Source: UBA7398 sp964567545
GTDB lineage: Bacteria > Actinomycetota > Actinomycetes > Nanopelagicales > Nanopelagicaceae
NCBI GenBank assembly: GCA_964567545.1
Contig: CAZMNB010000006.1
Location: 1 to 46,621, forward strand
Length of the DNA stretch: 46,621 nucleotides
Direction: 5' to 3'
The notes below the pieces were generated by a model. It was not told where the DNA came from. It did not search any database and saw nothing but the letters and a program-made list of their open reading frames with translations. A program made the position numbers and the translations under genes. Positions within the stretch are counted from its first letter, which is position 1. Every line of letters begins with the position of its first letter. Of this stretch, positions 35,465 through 43,515 are shown in pieces.

Positions 35465-36340
35465 ATGCAGTGCCTGTTTTCGTTTGATACCCCAACTGGG
35501 AAGCCAATTTTCTCTCTGGAATTCTTCCCACCAAAAGACGAAAAAGGTGAAGCGAATCTATGGGTTGAATTAGCGGAATTAAATTCGCTTCAGCCTGAAT
35601 TTGTTTCAGTTACCTATGGGGCAGGTGGCTCAACTCGTGAACGCACCGTTCGGGTAACTTCTGAAATTACGGCTCGGACGGGTTTACGAACCGTTGCACA
35701 TTTAACCTGTATTGGATCTACGGAAACAGAGCTTTCGGAAATTTTAGAACAATATTGGCAAGCGGGAGTGCGCGACATATTGGCGCTTCGAGGCGATCCA
35801 CCAACTGGGCCTCAATCCGAATGGATTCCAATAGAAGGCGGATTTAGACATTCAGACGAATTAGTATCGTTAGCAGTTTCCGCAAACTTCAACGTTGGCG
35901 TAGCTGCATTCCCAGATTGCCACCCCGCATCCAATGGTGATCAATTAAAAGATGTGCTGGTCTTATTGGAAAAAGAGCGCCGCGGTGCGCAATTTGCCAC
36001 CACACAATTCTTTTTTTCCGCAGAGAAATATTTAAATTTAGTCAATGAATTAAGAAAACGCGGCTCCAATTTACCGATTTTTGCTGGGATATTGCCGATC
36101 ACTCAAGTAAAACAATTAAACCGTATGGCGCAGCTAAACGGAACTCCCATTCCGCCAGAAATCATGAATGCGTTTGCGCAAGTGGAAAATGATTCAGATA
36201 AAGTTAAAGCTCTAGGAATTGAAATTGCGACAAAACTATGCGAAGAGTTAATTGCAATGGGCGTACCTGGATTACATTTCTATACTATGAATAGCGCATA
36301 TGCCACAAAAGAAATCGTTAGAAGAATCGGACTACGTTGA
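35465..36340 (+). CDS. metF: Methylenetetrahydrofolate reductase
   Basis: Reduces 5,10-methylene-THF to 5-methyl-THF for methionine synthesis; TIM-barrel flavoprotein of 291 residues from ATG 35465 (an open frame upstream runs into crtE and lacks family features). FSLEFFPPKDEKGE near the start holds the catalytic Glu; VSVTYGAGGSTRERT, VAHLTCIGSTETEL, ILALRGDPP, GVAAFPDCHP and ATTQFFFSAEKY (Gln, Phe) follow. Its end overlaps or abuts a CDP-alcohol phosphatidyltransferase gene. A TACCCT -10-like box 8 bases before the ATG suggests a nearly leaderless start. Confidence 0.93.
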   Translation: MQCLFSFDTPTGKPIFSLEFFPPKDEKGEANLWVELAELNSLQPEFVSVTYGAGGSTRERTVRVTSEITARTGLRTVAHLTCIGSTETELSEILEQYWQAGVRDILALRGDPPTGPQSEWIPIEGGFRHSDELVSLAVSANFNVGVAAFPDCHPASNGDQLKDVLVLLEKERRGAQFATTQFFFSAEKYLNLVNELRKRGSNLPIFAGILPITQVKQLNRMAQLNGTPIPPEIMNAFAQVENDSDKVKALGIEIATKLCEELIAMGVPGLHFYTMNSAYATKEIVRRIGLR

Positions 36341-36956
36341 AATGATCCGCGAAGATTTCTTTAAAGCTTGGAGCCATTTACATGGTGGAGCAAGAATTTC
36401 TGGAGTAGTAAAAGGTTGGCTAGCAATCTCTTTCGGCATCGCAAAAATTCTTAATAAATTAAGGGTCTCGCCTAATGCCCTAACATTTTTCGGTATGATA
36501 TTTGCTCTTTTTACCTGCATTAATTCACAGAGCCTTTTAGCTGCACTGTTTCTCGTGTTTTCGCTTGCCTGTGATGGGTTGGATGGATCTTTAGCAATCA
36601 TAAAGAATCAAGTTTCGAGCCGAGGTGCAATATTAGATGCAGTAGCTGATCGAATTTCAGAGAGTTTTTGGGCGCTAACTTTCTATTATTTGGGGGCGCC
36701 ACTTTGGATAGTTTTAATAGCTTGGCTAGCCGCTTTCACTCAGGAATATGTACGGGCCAGAGCCGGCGGATTAGGACTTCGCGAAGTTGGAGTTGTGACA
36801 ATTGGCGAACGTCCAATTCGCGCTAGCCTTCTATTCGTAGCCATAGTGGCAAATGCTTTAACGTTAAATTATGTGGCAACGATTGCAACTCTTTGGTGTG
36901 TCATTCAAGTATTAAGTTTTATAACTGTATCGCGGTTTGCCTACAAGAATATTTAA
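36300..36956 (+). CDS. CDP-alcohol phosphatidyltransferase family protein
   Basis: 218 residues (or 204 from ATG 36342, just after the metF stop), with about five hydrophobic helices. The CDP-alcohol motif is CDGLDGSLAIIKNQVSSRG plus AILDAVAD: all four Asp and both key Gly fit D-x2-D-G-x2-A-R-x8-G-x3-D-x3-D, but the Arg after Ala is Ile. The family joins CDP-diacylglycerol to inositol phosphate, glycerol phosphate or similar alcohols in the membrane. Acceptor unknown. Convergent with crtI2, overlapping 4 bases. Confidence 0.8.
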   Translation: MPQKKSLEESDYVEMIREDFFKAWSHLHGGARISGVVKGWLAISFGIAKILNKLRVSPNALTFFGMIFALFTCINSQSLLAALFLVFSLACDGLDGSLAIIKNQVSSRGAILDAVADRISESFWALTFYYLGAPLWIVLIAWLAAFTQEYVRARAGGLGLREVGVVTIGERPIRASLLFVAIVANALTLNYVATIATLWCVIQVLSFITVSRFAYKNI

Positions 36957-38452
36957 GCTTTACCAATGGCGTTTGCCACTATCTCTGCACTGATTCCAAC
37001 AAGTGGCAGTCCACCTCCGGGATGCGCTGAACCACCAACACAGTACAAGCCATCAATGGGAGAACGGTTCTTTGCTCTACGAAATGCAGACCGGACCCCA
37101 TTGCTTGAAGTTCCATAAATTGACCCACCTGGAGCGCTGACGCTATTTTCTAAATCTGCTGGAGTCCGTATCTCTAATACTGAAATACGATCTCGAATAT
37201 GCAAACCTTTCTCAGCCAACTTATTAATAATTAATTCCGCATACCTTTCTTTTAGACCGGGTTCATTCCAATCACAACCAAATCCTGGCTCGTGGCGCGG
37301 CGCGTTGACTAATACGAACAAATTTTCATCGCCATGATTGGTCACCATTTCTTCATCTTGTGGCGCACAGATATAGATTGCTGGATCTGGCACCGGTTCC
37401 TTTCGATTAAATATCGCATCGAATTCATCATCATAATTTTCTGGAAAGAAAACATTATGGTGTGAAAGTGCCGTGCCACCGTTTGTATCGGCTTTTAATC
37501 CGATTAATAGTGAAAACCCAGCTAGAGAGGGTTTTGATTTAGCCAAATTACGTCGCGCTTTCCGGGTTATTTTGGGTTGATTCGGTAATAATTTCGAATA
37601 GGTAATTGCTGAATCAGCATTGGTTACCACAATTTTGGATTTAATCTTTTCACCATTGTTCAATTCAATCCCAGTCACTCGATCATTTTGATGCAAAATC
37701 TCTTTTACTGGGGTATTTAAAAATATTTTTACACCTAGATCACGACATCTTTGTTCAAGAGCTTCGGATAACTTTCCAACTCCACCCTTTAGATGCCAAG
37801 CACCGAATGCCTCTTCAACAAAAGCAATCGTTAATAAAACTGCAGGTACTTTTCGGGGATCGGATCCAGTGTAGGTAGCGTACCTATCAAGGATTTTTAA
37901 CAAGTAGGGCGAACTTGTATATCGATTAGTTAATTTTCGAAGTGATGTTAAAGGTGCTATCTCAATTAAATCACGGAGAAAAGTTTTACTTTTAATTAAT
38001 GAAAAGAAAGATTGCAATTCACTTTCTACAAATTGCACACGGGAGGAGCTCCACATTCGTTCAGCGCGGCGCATAATTTTGTGCCAATCATCCCCGGCAG
38101 ATTTTCCGAACGAGGCATCGATTGCAGCTCTAGTTTTATGGTGGGAGAGATTTGGAAATATAACTTCGTTTCCGTCTGCAAATCGATATGAAAATGCTGG
38201 ATCAACTGGCAAAATCTGAAGGACGTGTTCTAATCGTTTGCCAGTTTTTAAGAAGAAGTCTTTATAAACTGCCGGCAAAGTAAGTAGTGAAGGACCGGTA
38301 TCGAAAGCGAATCCTTCGATCCATTCAGTTCTACATTTACCACCCGTGCGATTTGCGGCTTCATAAATAGTAACCTTGTGGCCCGCCTTAGCTAATCGTG
38401 CAGCGGCTGCCATGCCACCAACTCCAGCTCCGATTACAACAACATCAGTCAT
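36953..38452 (-). CDS. CrtI/CrtD-like carotenoid desaturase (second copy)
   Basis: 499-residue FAD amine-oxidase-like desaturase, start ATG 38452 overlapping the glycosyltransferase stop (ATGA). FAD site VVVIGAGVGGMAAAARLAKAG, EAANRTGGKCRTEW, FAFDTGPSLLTLPAVY and the C-terminal VGGSAHPGGGLPLVGISAEIV are all present. It is clearly diverged from the crtI at 32.9-34.4 kb. Sitting with hydratase, glycosyltransferase and CrtA-like genes, it most likely adds the 3,4-double bond to a 1-hydroxy carotenoid (CrtD role); exact reaction is inferred. Confidence 0.86.
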   Translation of the reverse strand: MTDVVVIGAGVGGMAAAARLAKAGHKVTIYEAANRTGGKCRTEWIEGFAFDTGPSLLTLPAVYKDFFLKTGKRLEHVLQILPVDPAFSYRFADGNEVIFPNLSHHKTRAAIDASFGKSAGDDWHKIMRRAERMWSSSRVQFVESELQSFFSLIKSKTFLRDLIEIAPLTSLRKLTNRYTSSPYLLKILDRYATYTGSDPRKVPAVLLTIAFVEEAFGAWHLKGGVGKLSEALEQRCRDLGVKIFLNTPVKEILHQNDRVTGIELNNGEKIKSKIVVTNADSAITYSKLLPNQPKITRKARRNLAKSKPSLAGFSLLIGLKADTNGGTALSHHNVFFPENYDDEFDAIFNRKEPVPDPAIYICAPQDEEMVTNHGDENLFVLVNAPRHEPGFGCDWNEPGLKERYAELIINKLAEKGLHIRDRISVLEIRTPADLENSVSAPGGSIYGTSSNGVRSAFRRAKNRSPIDGLYCVGGSAHPGGGLPLVGISAEIVANAIGKA

Positions 38453-39528
38453 ACTTTTCGATCCCGCCACTTTAAATCGCCGCGACTTTTTCCGACCCAC
38501 GACCAACAAATGAGCGCAATAAGTATGGCAATTGATAACGGATGTAAAAGCGCGGTTTCCCATCTGGATTTTGTGCGGAAAGCAGCGATAAATCGCGAAA
38601 TTACTATTGCAATAAAACCGATCCAACCAACAAGTGAGCCACTAATGGCATAAACGAATGGCACAATTGACGAGAGCGAAAGGAGCGAAATTGCAACTAG
38701 CGATCCAATCGGGGAGCCGAATGCGCGCCAGAGGGATTTACGGTATCCACTAATTAATTCTGTTGCGCTCTGATACATATGACACTCAGCGATAGAGCTG
38801 CCTTCTGCAACGCCTCCTTTAAAACCAGATCTCAAAAGTAATCGAGCTAATTCGATATCATCAATTACTTCATTCTTAATTTTTTCATGACCACCAGCTG
38901 TTAAATACGAAGTACGCTTAACGATTAAGAATTGACCATTAGCTACCGCCATTGCAGGGATTCGGAACTTTTGCGCAATTGATAACGGAACCGTGGCAAA
39001 CCAGCTCCATTGCAATAGTGGTTGAATCAATAGTTCAAGCGGAGTGTGCGCAATTTGCTTAGGGTAGGGCGAGATGTAATCCCAATCATTTACCACTAGC
39101 GTATTTATTGCATCACAAATAGCGCTTCGAGATAGGCGTACATCTGCATCTATAAATACTAAAAATTTTGCATCACTCACCATGGCTAATTGGTGGCAGG
39201 CATAATTTTTACCTAGCCAACCATCAGGCAGGGAGTTACCTTCCATGGCATTCGAAGGAGAGCTAAACTTATAATTTGCGATCAAATCTCTTGTGTTATC
39301 GGTTGAGCCATCATTTAGTGTAATAATTTCGAACGATTTTAGATTTTCTTGCTCATCTACGGATTTCAAAAGTTCGGAAACATTTGAAGATTCATTTCTC
39401 AATGGAATTAGGATAGAAATTTTAGCTTCAAAATTCATCGATGATTTGCTGGGTTTTTTTATGGATATCGCATTCAAAATGACGAGAAATAATGAACCAA
39501 GAGCAAATAGCGTTCCAACTAAGACCAC
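38449..39528 (-). CDS. Family 2 glycosyltransferase, probable carotenoid glycosyltransferase (CruC/CrtQ-like)
   Basis: About 359 residues from GTG 39528, the first in-frame start after the hydratase stop; the frame is open further upstream, inside that gene. One N-terminal hydrophobic helix, GT2 catalytic domain with SILIPLRNES, LNDGSTDNT, GWLGKNYACHQLA, FIDADVRLS (DxD) and VIDDIELARLL (general base region), then C-terminal helices. This layout and the GWLGK block match CruC and staphylococcal CrtQ enzymes that glycosylate carotenoids at the membrane. Sugar and acceptor unknown; gene order supports a hydroxyl made by the adjacent hydratase. Confidence 0.84.
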   Translation of the reverse strand: MVLVGTLFALGSLFLVILNAISIKKPSKSSMNFEAKISILIPLRNESSNVSELLKSVDEQENLKSFEIITLNDGSTDNTRDLIANYKFSSPSNAMEGNSLPDGWLGKNYACHQLAMVSDAKFLVFIDADVRLSRSAICDAINTLVVNDWDYISPYPKQIAHTPLELLIQPLLQWSWFATVPLSIAQKFRIPAMAVANGQFLIVKRTSYLTAGGHEKIKNEVIDDIELARLLLRSGFKGGVAEGSSIAECHMYQSATELISGYRKSLWRAFGSPIGSLVAISLLSLSSIVPFVYAISGSLVGWIGFIAIVISRFIAAFRTKSRWETALLHPLSIAILIALICWSWVGKSRGDLKWRDRKV

Positions 39529-39533
39529 AATAA

Positions 39534-40340
39534 TTAGCCGCTTCGCCCAAACGAAAGTGCAATAAAATATGGGAGCAGAATTAATCCAAAAACTATGCCG
39601 CCAAGGAATGCCACTCCAGGTCGGGCAAAAAAGAAAATATTTCCAACCACACCGGCAAACCAAGTCCAACCCAGAAAAATATTGGGAATTAAAAGGCTTG
39701 CCCCATTTTTTCGGCGCTCTCTGGGCAGTGCAAATTGAAGTAATGCCATCAATCCCATGCCAGTTAGTAACCAACCAAAAGTATTTGATAGCGGCACATC
39801 CGGTTGAAATGGCACGTTACGTCCCGTTACTTCCCAAGTCCATCTACGCGCGGAAACCATTTGTGGATCTAGAAAAATATCCCATGCCATCAGCCCAGCG
39901 CCACCGTAAAGAAAAACCCAATGCGGCGAGACTCTGCGAGCTGCAATTAAAAGTGGATGCGCCAACATCATCCAGGCAAATGGCACCACAAGTGGTACGC
40001 CATATATTTGATAACCCAATGAATTATCGTATGAATAAGTTCCAAAGGGCCAACCAGTACGGCTACCTATTTGTTCAACGACAAGCGCAAAGACGAAAGT
40101 TATTGTGATATAGCGAAGTGCGTAATTTAATCCGTATGAATAAAGAGAGTGCAGCGCCATAGCACCAGCTGCCCAATAAACTGTCGCAATAGTAATCAGA
40201 CGAAGAGTCTCTCCAGAAACTAGCGGATAAGAAATTTGTAACAAAAGCGCAATTGAAAATACTGAAATCAAAATGGATTGCCGCGCCCGCGTAATAGTGC
40301 CTCGTGTATGTCGTCGTGGACGGTATTGACGAATTGACAT
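39534..40340 (-). CDS. cruF: Carotenoid 1,2-hydratase, CruF-like (DUF422)
   Basis: 268 residues from ATG 40340, with about seven hydrophobic helices. Conserved region EQIGSRTGWPFGTYSYDNSL, YGVPLVVPFAWMMLAHP and WDIFLDPQMVSA is the CruF/bisanhydrobacterioruberin hydratase signature. These membrane enzymes add water across the terminal double bond of an acyclic psi-end. Its stop is 5 bases before the glycosyltransferase start, so the made hydroxyl is probably glycosylated by the next gene. An upstream extension to 40415 overlaps crtA-like and is rejected. Confidence 0.84.
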   Translation of the reverse strand: MSIRQYRPRRHTRGTITRARQSILISVFSIALLLQISYPLVSGETLRLITIATVYWAAGAMALHSLYSYGLNYALRYITITFVFALVVEQIGSRTGWPFGTYSYDNSLGYQIYGVPLVVPFAWMMLAHPLLIAARRVSPHWVFLYGGAGLMAWDIFLDPQMVSARRWTWEVTGRNVPFQPDVPLSNTFGWLLTGMGLMALLQFALPRERRKNGASLLIPNIFLGWTWFAGVVGNIFFFARPGVAFLGGIVFGLILLPYFIALSFGRSG

Positions 40341-40354
40341 GGCGCTATTCTGCC

Positions 40355-41020
40355 TTAAAGCGAGCCACTTTCCGATATCACGGCAAATCTGGCAAATAAT
40401 TCTTCGGCATACCATTTTTCTCGTGCGGTGGCGGCGATTGCTGCTTTATGTGCTTCGCCTTGATAAGCAAATGCGCGAATCGCAGCGCTAGATTCCCAAA
40501 TAGAAAATGTTCCTTGTAACCCAATTGGCGCTTCACCAATTCCAATCGCCGAAATCAAACCAGTTGCCGCCTTTAAACTTATAGTTACTGGTGGGACTGA
40601 CCGCCAAAATAACGGGTTTTTAAACCACTTAATTCGAGCTCTAGTAATTGCAACAACTTTCCCGTTCCAATTTGAATCTGGAACTTCCGGAGTAAAAGGT
40701 TTTTTGCCTGACCACTCTCCTTGAACTGAAATATTTTGCAGCAGAACTCGATATCGGTTGATTGATTTGTAATCCCAGCGTTTGACTATTTTTGAATTCT
40801 CAAAATCCGCTAATTCCGACTCTGTGATAGTCACCAGCAAACCCCATCTTTGTGAACTTGCATCCTTTGGCGTAAAAGTTTCGCCTTTACCGGTACCAAG
40901 TAATTTCCAGAATCCTAGATTCTTATTTTTGGATAACGGCATTCGATCGAATCCCATATGCATCAGCGCCCAAGGTAAATCGATCTTACGAATTTTCCAA
41001 AAATAAATAACAGTTATCAA
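40355..41020 (-). CDS. crtA: CrtA-like carotenoid monooxygenase (spheroidene monooxygenase family)
   Basis: 221 residues. Family features: MGFDRMPLSKNKNLGFWKLLG, WSGKKPF, AITRARIK, FWRSVPPV, IGIGEAPIGLQGTFSIW, and the end block WYAEELFARF. Relatives in purple bacteria add oxygen at C-2 of 1-hydroxy or 1-methoxy carotenoids, making a ketone, and use heme and O2. Start uncertain: TTG 41020 overlaps the hydrolase stop (TTGA). Location next to a CruF hydratase and CrtD-like desaturase fits a 2-keto product. The assignment is by recognition of the sequence pattern. Confidence 0.8.
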   Translation of the reverse strand: MITVIYFWKIRKIDLPWALMHMGFDRMPLSKNKNLGFWKLLGTGKGETFTPKDASSQRWGLLVTITESELADFENSKIVKRWDYKSINRYRVLLQNISVQGEWSGKKPFTPEVPDSNWNGKVVAITRARIKWFKNPLFWRSVPPVTISLKAATGLISAIGIGEAPIGLQGTFSIWESSAAIRAFAYQGEAHKAAIAATAREKWYAEELFARFAVISESGSL

Positions 41021-41799
41021 TTATTTACTCCAGTTAATTCATTTATCTCAAGTACAACTTCATCAGGGTGATCCCACATCGGAGCGTGACCACACTCTGA
41101 AAATATGATCCACTTTGCATGAGTTGGCGCAAGCGAACGTTCCTGACAACTTTGGGCCGGTAATGAATTGTCAGTATCGCCAAAGATGATTGTTGTAGGT
41201 ACCGTCGTAGGAATTTTTCCGTTGAATCTCTTTTTTAGCATGGCATCCCATGCAGGGAAGTATCCATCCGAATTTGCCATTGCACTAGTCGCATCTAAAC
41301 AAGTTTCATGACTAAAAGTTCTCCAAAGTGGGCTAACGTTTTGGAAACCCAATTTTCGGAGCGCTTCAAAATGCACTGTAAAGAATGCAATTGGATTTAC
41401 CAACTTTGCCAGAATTCGATTTCGGGCACTTGTCCTAGCGGTAAAGGGTGTTAACCATAAGCCAGCTGGCGCTACACCCAATAAGGATTTAATCCGTTCC
41501 GGTTTTAAAGCAGCCATTTCAAGGGCAATCCAACCACCTAGTGAATTACCTACAACGTTGAATTTTTCAATTCCCAGCTCGTCCATGGTGCGAAAAACAG
41601 CTTCAGCTAAAGATTTCGGATCCATAGGCTGCATAGAATCCATAAGTGATTTTCCATGTCCCGGAAGATCAACGGTAATTACTAAATTTGTTTTCTTAAG
41701 TGTTGGTATAATAGGTTTCCAAGCTGTTGCGGCGGAACCCATTCCGTGAATCAATAAAACAGGTTCGCCGTTTCCAAATTTTTCAGTAACTAGTTTCAT
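41017..41799 (-). CDS. Alpha/beta hydrolase
   Basis: 260 residues from ATG 41799, which overlaps the upstream stop (TAATG). Oxyanion block VLLIHGMGSAATAW, nucleophile Ser in NVVGNSLGGWIALEM, acid in FGDTDNSLP and His in ECGHAPMWDHP, so the catalytic triad is complete. The substrate is not predictable. It is translated just ahead of the crtA-like gene, so an ester or lipid-tailoring role in the carotenoid block is possible but unproven; it may be an unrelated housekeeping esterase. Confidence 0.83.
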   Translation of the reverse strand: MKLVTEKFGNGEPVLLIHGMGSAATAWKPIIPTLKKTNLVITVDLPGHGKSLMDSMQPMDPKSLAEAVFRTMDELGIEKFNVVGNSLGGWIALEMAALKPERIKSLLGVAPAGLWLTPFTARTSARNRILAKLVNPIAFFTVHFEALRKLGFQNVSPLWRTFSHETCLDATSAMANSDGYFPAWDAMLKKRFNGKIPTTVPTTIIFGDTDNSLPAQSCQERSLAPTHAKWIIFSECGHAPMWDHPDEVVLEINELTGVNN

Positions 41800-42299
41800 T
41801 AATCTCCAACAACCATCGGTCTTGCATTTGTACATGCTAATAGTTCACGAAATGAAGTTGGGTAAACCGCATGCGGATGTCCAGCAGCAGCCCAAACCAC
41901 CTCGTAATCGTTGAGGGCTTGATCAATCAGGATTATTTCTGGCTTTGAAATCCACCCCAGTGGGCTCACGCCCCCTATGGCAAATCCGCTCCAATTTCTA
42001 ACAAAATCAGCATCCGCTCTAATCAGCTTTTCGATTCCTAAATTCTTAGCCACAAGTGAAGTATCAACGCGATGTCTACCGGAAGTTATTACAAGTAGCG
42101 CCTTAGGTGCTGGATCAGCCGGGATCCCAAAAACTATTGATGAAGCAATTTGTCCAACTTCTATAGCTAACGCCGCAGCAGCCTCGATTGCCGTGCGCGC
42201 GCTATTTGAGAGTGCCGTAATTTCACCGAATAATCCATGCATTTTCAATTCCGCACGTACTCTATTTACCGCAGCGTGTTGCAGAATTGCTTCGCTCAT
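41799..42299 (-). CDS. YbaK/EbsC-family aminoacyl-tRNA deacylase
   Basis: 166 residues from ATG 42299. Family pattern: IASSIVFGIPADPAPKALLVITSG, RVDTSLVAKNLGIEKLIRADADFV and FAIGGVSPLGW, followed by IDQALNDYEVVWAAAGHP and the C-terminal SFRELLACTNA. YbaK/ProX-like proteins remove mischarged amino acids (Cys or Ala) from tRNA(Pro). The specific substrate cannot be fixed. It overlaps the hydrolase start by TAATG, and arsC begins 27 bases upstream, so a mixed-function operon is likely. Confidence 0.88.
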   Translation of the reverse strand: MSEAILQHAAVNRVRAELKMHGLFGEITALSNSARTAIEAAAALAIEVGQIASSIVFGIPADPAPKALLVITSGRHRVDTSLVAKNLGIEKLIRADADFVRNWSGFAIGGVSPLGWISKPEIILIDQALNDYEVVWAAAGHPHAVYPTSFRELLACTNARPMVVGD

Positions 42300-42326
42300 T
42301 TCCAAAGGTTACATGTTGCCTTTGAA

Positions 42327-42722
42327 TTATTTAAGTTCTGCGATTAACGCTTCAATTCGAGTTTTAATCTCATCGCGGATTGGGCGAATTGATGCAACGC
42401 CTTGGCCAGCAGGGTCTTCTAGTTTCCAATCTAAATAGCGCTTACCTGGGAAGTATGGACAGGCATCGCCACAGCCCATTGTGATGACTACATCTGATTC
42501 TTCAACTGCTGAGGTTGTTAAAACTTTAGGCACTTCATGGCTGATATCAATCCCTAACTCAAGCATTGCCGCCACAACTGCTGGGTTAATCGAATCGGCT
42601 GGTGCTGATCCAGCCGATCTAACTTCAACGCTTTCGCCGGCCAAGTGGGTTAAGAAAGCTGCAGCCATTTGAGAACGACCAGCATTATGAACGCAGACAA
42701 ATAGCACACTTGGTTTCTTCAT
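42327..42722 (-). CDS. arsC: Arsenate reductase, LMW-phosphatase type (ArsC)
   Basis: 131 residues with the P-loop FVCVHNAGRSQMAAAF (C10, Arg), and a redox pair C84 and C88 in TMGCGDACPYFPG. LDWKLEDPAGQG is the Asp loop. This thioredoxin-linked class reduces arsenate to arsenite in the cytoplasm. Its neighbour is an aquaporin 4 bases upstream on the same strand, suggesting the arsenite is released through that channel. ATG 42722. No arsR or arsB seen in the window. Confidence 0.93.
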   Translation of the reverse strand: MKKPSVLFVCVHNAGRSQMAAAFLTHLAGESVEVRSAGSAPADSINPAVVAAMLELGIDISHEVPKVLTTSAVEESDVVITMGCGDACPYFPGKRYLDWKLEDPAGQGVASIRPIRDEIKTRIEALIAELK

Positions 42723-42726
42723 CGAA

Positions 42727-43380
42727 TTATTTCTTTGCTTTTGTAATTACGTTAAAGAGAACTACGCCAACACCGGCTCCAATTATTTGCGCAGCGATGA
42801 ATGAGAGAATTGAGTTAGCTGATATTCCAGCAGGTGAACTCGTGAAAACTCGTCCGACCGTGACCGCAGGATTTGCAAATGTTGATGATGCAGTAAAGAA
42901 GTAGGCCGCGAAAATCCAAAGCGGAACTAACTTCGCAACTGTTTTTGCGCTATCTCCAAATGCCATAACTACCCAAACTAAACCAGCAGTTGCGATGATC
43001 TCGCTAAGAAATAGTTTAGAACCAAGGCGATCAACTGTAGATGTGGCTAGGAGTGAATCAGAGAACATTGCGTTAGCTAGGAATGCGCCAAATATCGCGC
43101 CGAGGATTTGAGTCGCAATGTAATTAAGGGCATCGAGCGGTTTGATTTCTTTTCTGATTAGAAAGCCAATAGTTACAGCAGGGTTGAAGTGCGAACCACT
43201 AGCTTCAGCGCCTAGCCGAATTATCACGGAGAGTATTGCTGCAGCGGCAGCGCCGTTTACAAATAGTTGCATTAAGGCAGAATCTGGCGCGAGGTTTTTT
43301 GCCATAAATCCAGTACCAATTATGGTTACAGCTAATAGAGCAGTTCCGACAAATTCTGATGCAAACTTCTGAGGTTTCAT
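42727..43380 (-). CDS. Aquaporin (MIP family), arsenite-efflux candidate
   Basis: 217 residues from ATG 43380 with GGAGAAAAG upstream. Six hydrophobic helices and both half-helix signatures: GSHFNPAVTIG and STFANPAVTVGRVFT (Asn-Pro-Ala twice, with the Arg of the selectivity filter after the second). It precedes arsC by 4 bases. A similar aquaporin-arsC pair (AqpS) in Sinorhizobium moves arsenite out by diffusion. Water or small uncharged solutes may be the normal cargo; the arsenic link is from context. Confidence 0.9.
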   Translation of the reverse strand: MKPQKFASEFVGTALLAVTIIGTGFMAKNLAPDSALMQLFVNGAAAAAILSVIIRLGAEASGSHFNPAVTIGFLIRKEIKPLDALNYIATQILGAIFGAFLANAMFSDSLLATSTVDRLGSKLFLSEIIATAGLVWVVMAFGDSAKTVAKLVPLWIFAAYFFTASSTFANPAVTVGRVFTSSPAGISANSILSFIAAQIIGAGVGVVLFNVITKAKK

Positions 43381-43432
43381 CTTTTCTCCAATTTGGTTGA
43401 TGCTATTAATTGAAAAGGGTAGCAATCTAAAG

Positions 43433-43449
43433 AATCAATATCGGTGATT
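43433..43449 (-). promoter_or_regulatory. Inverted repeat upstream of the aquaporin-arsC operon
   Basis: AATCA, 7-base spacer, TGATT, located 53 bases upstream of the aquaporin ATG in the 5' region of the operon. The half-sites resemble ATCAA-N-TTGAT boxes of ArsR/SmtB repressors only loosely. Kept at low confidence. Confidence 0.25.
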
Positions 43450-43471
43450 TAAACTTGAACTTTGGGTAAAT

Positions 43472-43503
43472 AAAACCCCTCATATGAATCTATGAGGGGT
43501 TTT
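43472..43503 (-). terminator. Rho-independent terminator of doxX
   Basis: Perfect 13-base stem: AAAACCCCTCATA (43472-43484) pairs with TATGAGGGGTTTT (43491-43503), loop TGAATC. It lies 13 bases after the doxX stop. On the minus strand the stem ends in TTTTATTT, a usable T-tract. It separates the doxX message from the aquaporin-arsC operon. Confidence 0.9.
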
Positions 43504-43515
43504 GAGTTTCTAGGT

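Noticed and set aside
38453..38626. 58-residue N-terminal extension of the second CrtI-like protein
   Set aside because: It lies in the glycosyltransferase gene; the FAD motif begins right after ATG 38452 as usual.
31344..41020. A rhodopsin or carotenoid-cleaving dioxygenase (blh) in the carotenoid region
   Set aside because: No seven-helix protein with a retinal Lys and no Blh-like gene is present; the link to a rhodopsin is by knowledge of the lineage only.
43433..43449. Firm ArsR operator call
   Set aside because: The half-sites match only loosely, no arsR is near, and short AT-rich dyads arise by chance. Kept only as a low-confidence feature.
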